Part shown: in pieces, positions 12,409-15,378 of the stretch | How the letters are laid out: each line of letters begins with the position of its first letter | How positions within the stretch are numbered: position 1 is the first letter of the stretch | Assembly: GCA_937900435.1 (NCBI GenBank) | Contig: CALCEG010000180.1 | Coordinates: forward strand, 1-15,378 | Direction of reading: 5' to 3' | DNA from: an uncultured Alphaproteobacteria bacterium | GTDB taxonomy: Bacteria > Pseudomonadota > Alphaproteobacteria > Rs-D84 | Length of the DNA stretch: 15,378 bases | Notes under the pieces: model-generated | Database searches by the model: none | Seen by the model: only the letters and a program-made list of their open reading frames with translations | What the model was told of the DNA's origin: nothing | Made by a program: the position numbers and the translations under genes

Positions 12409-13644
12409 ATGCAACAAAACTTACAAACTTTATATCGGCGCGCATTGGATAATCAATCCGTATGGAAAAAGCGTTGGGACGATGCGCGCAGATACACAAT
12501 CCCATCATCTGATGAAGATATGGCAACTGTATTTGATTCAACTGCATCGGATGCGGTTGATAATTTGGCGGCCTCTATTTACACTCTTTTGACACCACCA
12601 GAATCAATGTGGCTGGATTTGGTTGCCGAAAGTGAATTATCCCCAGACGCAACCAGTGCCACGCAAATTTTGCGCGCACATTTAAATGATTCGAACTTTT
12701 ACACAACCATACATCAGTGTTATTTGGATTTAGTCGTCTATGGTACCGCGTGTTTATTTATGGCGAATTCCCCGTTGGGGGCGGTATCTGCCTTTACATT
12801 TACTGCGATACCGATATCAGACATTGCGATTTTGCCGAACGCGGTCTTTCACACGACATCAATGAGTGTTCGCGACATCTTTACGCGTTTCCCAGATTGG
12901 ACGCCACCGGCTAATTTACGCGATACGATTAAGCAGAACCCAGAAAGTCAATTAAAACTGGTTCAAAGTTTAGTCGGTACAGAATTTGTTGCTTGGTTGG
13001 ATGTTGGTGGTGATATCGAAAACAATATTGTATCGCGTGGCACATTTGAAACTAATCCATACATTGTCTTTCGCTGGTCTGTTGCCAGTGGTGAACTATA
13101 CGGTCGCAGTCCAGTTTTGCGCGCCTTGCCAGATATAAAAACCGCCAACAAAGTTGTCGAATTGGTTTTAAAGAACGCAACCATTGCCGTCAGTGGCATC
13201 TGGCAGGCGGACGATGACGGTGTTATAAATCTGGGGAACATAAATTTAACCCCGGGTGCGATAATTCCCAAGGCTGTTGGTTCATCAGGTCTGACCCCGT
13301 TATCCAGTGGTGCAGACTTTGACGTTTCGCAATTAGTTTTAAAAGATTTGCGTGAACGTATTCGACACGCGTTATTGGCGGACAGGCTGGGGCTGCTTAG
13401 CGAAAAAGAAATGACCGCCACAGAAATTATGGCGCGCAATGCTGATATGGTACGCATACTTGGCGCGACATACGGTCGTCTGTTGCACGAATTTATCAGA
13501 CCTTTATGCGATCGGGGCTTGCAGATATTATCTGCGCGTGGATTAATTGCACCAATAAAACTAAACAGTGATGCGGAATTAAAATACATTGCGCCGATTG
13601 CACAGGCGGCAATGGCTGAAACAATACTTGGGGGGCAATTATGA
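12409..13644 (+). CDS. Portal protein (head-tail connector, T7 gp8-like)
   Basis: A 411-aa protein that would form the ring through which DNA enters the head. It begins with LQTLYRRALDNQSVWKKRWDD, then has the family's FDSTASDAVDNLAASIYTLLTPP motif, a segment around LVVYGTACLFMA, YGRSPVLRALPDIKTANKVVE, and near the end MTATEIMARNADMVRILG with LHEFIRPLCDRGLQIL. These match podovirus head-tail connectors of the gp8 type. At 411 aa it is shorter than gp8 (over 500), mainly because it stops soon after the YIAPIAQA motif. The ATG at 12409 has a clear AAAAGGAG site (12393-12400). A small hairpin (12362-12377) covers the preceding stop codon. The stop overlaps the next start as ATGA, pointing to translational coupling. 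Confidence 0.85.
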   Translation: MQQNLQTLYRRALDNQSVWKKRWDDARRYTIPSSDEDMATVFDSTASDAVDNLAASIYTLLTPPESMWLDLVAESELSPDATSATQILRAHLNDSNFYTTIHQCYLDLVVYGTACLFMANSPLGAVSAFTFTAIPISDIAILPNAVFHTTSMSVRDIFTRFPDWTPPANLRDTIKQNPESQLKLVQSLVGTEFVAWLDVGGDIENNIVSRGTFETNPYIVFRWSVASGELYGRSPVLRALPDIKTANKVVELVLKNATIAVSGIWQADDDGVINLGNINLTPGAIIPKAVGSSGLTPLSSGADFDVSQLVLKDLRERIRHALLADRLGLLSEKEMTATEIMARNADMVRILGATYGRLLHEFIRPLCDRGLQILSARGLIAPIKLNSDAELKYIAPIAQAAMAETILGGQL

Positions 13645-13853
13645 AAGACATCGCACAAAATTACACACGTTGTTTTTCTGGCGCATCTGGTCGTGCGGTG
13701 TTATCGCATCTGCGTGCGATAACCATTGAACGTCCGATTGCCCCAACCATCAGTGATTCTGAATTGCGCTGGGTCGAAGCACAACGCGCCTTGGTTCGTC
13801 AAATTGAAAGCCTTGTTTTACGGGGGCAGGGGGTGCGTAATGATAACACTTGA
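13641..13853 (+). CDS. Bbp19-like phage protein
   Basis: A 70-aa protein of the Bbp19 type, named after a Bordetella phage protein encoded close to the portal. The recognisable pattern is an aromatic residue followed by a Gly-Arg and Val-Leu block (CFSGASGRAVLSHLR) and later a basic helix with EAQRALVRQIESLVLRG. Its role in phages is not well defined; position next to the portal suggests head completion or packaging. It overlaps the portal stop by 4 bases (ATGA) and is overlapped by the next gene, so the three are probably translated in step. The identification is from memory of the family pattern. Confidence 0.65.
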   Translation: MKDIAQNYTRCFSGASGRAVLSHLRAITIERPIAPTISDSELRWVEAQRALVRQIESLVLRGQGVRNDNT

Positions 13854-14076
13854 ATATTTGCGCAACAGTTGGTTTTTACTGGTTTTTATTGGTGGTTTAA
13901 TCTATTGGGGTGCGCGTCAAGACATATCTGTTGGTGCAATGCCACACCTTGAAACGCGGATAACATCGTTAGAAAATCGTACAACATTGTTGGAAACGGG
14001 TATCGGGAAAATTCAAATCAAAATAGATGATATCAAAGAAGACCTAAATTTAATCAAAGGCGCAGTAATAAAGTAA
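13840..14076 (+). CDS. Single-span membrane protein with coiled coil
   Basis: A 78-aa protein. Residues 9-24 (NSWFLLVFIGGLIYWG) form one membrane span; the rest is a heptad-like amphipathic helix (HLETRITSLENRTTLLETG, then IQIKIDDIKEDLNLIKGAV) that should form a coiled coil outside or inside the membrane. The layout is like XhlA-type lysis helpers or one-span holin/spanin-type proteins, although phages also place such proteins near the portal with no known role. I chose the ATG at 13840 because it follows a G-rich site and overlaps the Bbp19-like frame by 14 bases; the frame is open further upstream but lies inside the previous gene. It is the last gene of the phage module before ackA. Confidence 0.6.
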   Translation: MITLEYLRNSWFLLVFIGGLIYWGARQDISVGAMPHLETRITSLENRTTLLETGIGKIQIKIDDIKEDLNLIKGAVIK

Positions 14077-14093
14077 AAAACCGACAAATAATG

Positions 14094-14122
14094 TTGAAAA
14101 TCATTTTTTCCTTTGCTATGCT
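14094..14122 (+). promoter_or_regulatory. Promoter of ackA
   Basis: TTGAAA (14094-14099) and TATGCT (14117-14122) are 17 bases apart, a well-formed sigma-70 promoter. A perfect palindrome TTCGGCCGAA (14123-14132) follows at the expected transcription start and may be an operator. No terminator is seen between the last phage gene and this promoter. Confidence 0.65.
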
Positions 14123-14152
14123 TTCGGCCGAAGAAGAAAAAAAGGATACTAA

Positions 14153-15334
14153 ATGTACATACTTGCATTAAATTGTGGGTCTTCGTCCCTAAAGTATCAG
14201 GTTTTTGATGCTAAAACGAAATCAGCTGTTGTTGGCGGAAATGTTGAAAAAATTGGTTTGCCAGATTCTTTTGTCACCCAGAAATATCCTGACGGTACAA
14301 AACAAAAGAAAGAAACAGCGATGAAAAACCATAACGAAGCGTTAAATGTCGTTATGTTTATGTTGCGCGATGCATCAATCGATATGAACGAAATCAAGGG
14401 TGTCGGCCATCGCGTTGTGCTGGGCGGCGAAAAATTCAAATCATCTGTTGAAATCAGCGATGAAGTTATCAAAACAATCGAAGATTTATCAATGATTGCG
14501 CCACTGCACAATCCTGCGGCATTGGTTGGAATTGTTGCGGCAAAACAGTTATTGCCAAATGCAAAACAGGTTGCAGTATTTGATACTGCGTTCCATCAGA
14601 CAATGCCTGATTTTGCATATCGTTATGCTGTTCCAAATGCATGGTACAAAGAACTTGGGGTTCGTCGCTATGGTTTCCATGGGACCAGCCACTTATACGT
14701 TTCCAAGGTTGTTGCGAATATGTTGGGCAAACCAGCAAATGAATGTAATTTAATTACATTGCACGTTGGTTCTGGTGCGTCTGCAACTGCGATTAGAAAC
14801 GGAAAATCTGTTGATACATCATTAGGTATGACACCATTGGCAGGTTTGACAATGGGTACGCGTCCTGGCGATTTAGACCCAGGTGTTGTGTTGTACGTTA
14901 TGCAACGTTTGGGCATCAGTGCTGACCAGATGCAGAAGCACTTGAACAAAGATTCTGGTCTGTTGGGCTTGACAGAATGTTATGCCGACCGTCGCGACGT
15001 TGAAAGCAACAAAGACACAAACGATGCGTGCCGTCTGGCAATTGATATGGAAGCGCACAATGTAAAAAAATACATTGGTGCATTTATGGCAGAACTTGGT
15101 CGTGTTGATGCGATTGTATTTACCGCGGGTGTTGGCGAAAATACTCCTTGCGTGCGCGAGGCGATTTGTGAAAATATGCAGTACCTCGGGCTTGCAATCG
15201 ACAAGGAAAAGAATATGCAGCCGAATAACGGTGCAATCCGAGATATTAGTGCGGAAGGCTCGAAAGTGAAAGTTCTCATTATTCCGACCAACGAAGAATT
15301 AGTAATTGCGAGAGAAACCGTAGAATTATTATAA
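14153..15334 (+). CDS. ackA: Acetate kinase
   Basis: Converts acetyl phosphate and ADP to acetate and ATP (and the reverse), the last step of acetate overflow or fermentation in the cytoplasm. The 393-aa protein is full length and has the family motifs in order: LNCGSSSLKYQ at the N-terminus, GHRVVLGGE (Arg 87), AVFDTAFHQTMP (Asp 144), YGFHGTSH (residues 173-180), LHVGSGAS, GTRPGDLDPG (Arg 237), FTAGVGEN and the closing IPTNEELVIARE with Glu 381/382. Two small departures from the common form are seen: VVLGGE where most have VVHGGE, and HVGSGAS where most have HLGNGAS. Neither removes a catalytic residue. The ribosome site is AAAGGA (14141-14146). The usual partner pta is not next to it in this window. 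It is a host gene marking the right border of the phage module. Confidence 0.95.
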   Translation: MYILALNCGSSSLKYQVFDAKTKSAVVGGNVEKIGLPDSFVTQKYPDGTKQKKETAMKNHNEALNVVMFMLRDASIDMNEIKGVGHRVVLGGEKFKSSVEISDEVIKTIEDLSMIAPLHNPAALVGIVAAKQLLPNAKQVAVFDTAFHQTMPDFAYRYAVPNAWYKELGVRRYGFHGTSHLYVSKVVANMLGKPANECNLITLHVGSGASATAIRNGKSVDTSLGMTPLAGLTMGTRPGDLDPGVVLYVMQRLGISADQMQKHLNKDSGLLGLTECYADRRDVESNKDTNDACRLAIDMEAHNVKKYIGAFMAELGRVDAIVFTAGVGENTPCVREAICENMQYLGLAIDKEKNMQPNNGAIRDISAEGSKVKVLIIPTNEELVIARETVELL

Positions 15335-15362
15335 AAATTCCCATAAATTGCTTGAAAAAAAG

Positions 15363-15378
15363 TTGACAAACTGTTTGA
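15363..15378 (+). promoter_or_regulatory. Possible -35 box at the window edge
   Basis: A perfect TTGACA (15363-15368) lies 29 bases after ackA, but the window ends before a -10 could be seen. It may begin the promoter of the next gene. No ackA terminator is visible in the remaining 44 bases. Confidence 0.2.

Noticed and set aside
1757..14123. TATGCTT at both borders of the phage module as attachment-site repeats
   Set aside because: Only 7 bases are shared (1757-1763 and 14117-14123), and the right copy is explained as the ackA -10 box; no integrase is present.

Overview
The window looks like a piece of chromosome from a moderately AT-rich alphaproteobacterium. The evidence is a DnaB of alphaproteobacterial type, a short regulator resembling the DNA-binding head of the alphaproteobacterial HTH/S24 family, a biotin ligase without the E. 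coli-type repressor domain, a lysine/alanine-rich H1-like protein, and phage genes of a family common in that class. A gut- or host-associated lineage is possible, but this is inference from gene style only.

Layout. Positions 1-322 carry no gene but contain several strong inverted repeats, a promoter and an operator-like palindrome. They are followed by a 77-aa HTH regulator with its own terminator, then a probably leaderless winged-helix gene overlapping a biotin-protein ligase (birA). From about 1760 to 14076 lies a compact podovirus (T7-type) particle module on the + strand: a promoter followed at once by two terminators, a SleB-like cell-wall hydrolase, a holin-like protein, a scaffold, an H1-like basic protein with its own promoter and tandem terminators, the major capsid, a small head-associated protein, tail proteins of gp11 and gp12 type, a small internal-virion-like protein, the terminase large subunit, portal, a Bbp19-like protein and a membrane/coiled-coil protein. 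Acetate kinase (ackA) with its own promoter closes the window.

The most striking point is that the terminase gene is cut in two, between its ATPase half (7572-8168) and its nuclease half (about 11517-12365). About 3.3 kb on the opposite strand lies between the halves: a full-length replicative helicase gene (dnaB), a two-HTH repressor-like gene and an unrecognised 212-aa gene. Both halves keep their catalytic motifs and together have roughly the length of an intact TerL. I see no integrase, RNA polymerase, phage-type polymerase or small terminase in the window.

Reading of the whole: either a defective prophage with an insertion in terL, or a particle-forming element kept by the host with its packaging motor split into two proteins. 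Three signals support regulated expression: the pR'-tR'-like start of the late operon, terminators placed between gene blocks, and a palindrome shared by the 77-aa regulator gene and the H1-like gene. These are sequence-level inferences and have not been tested.
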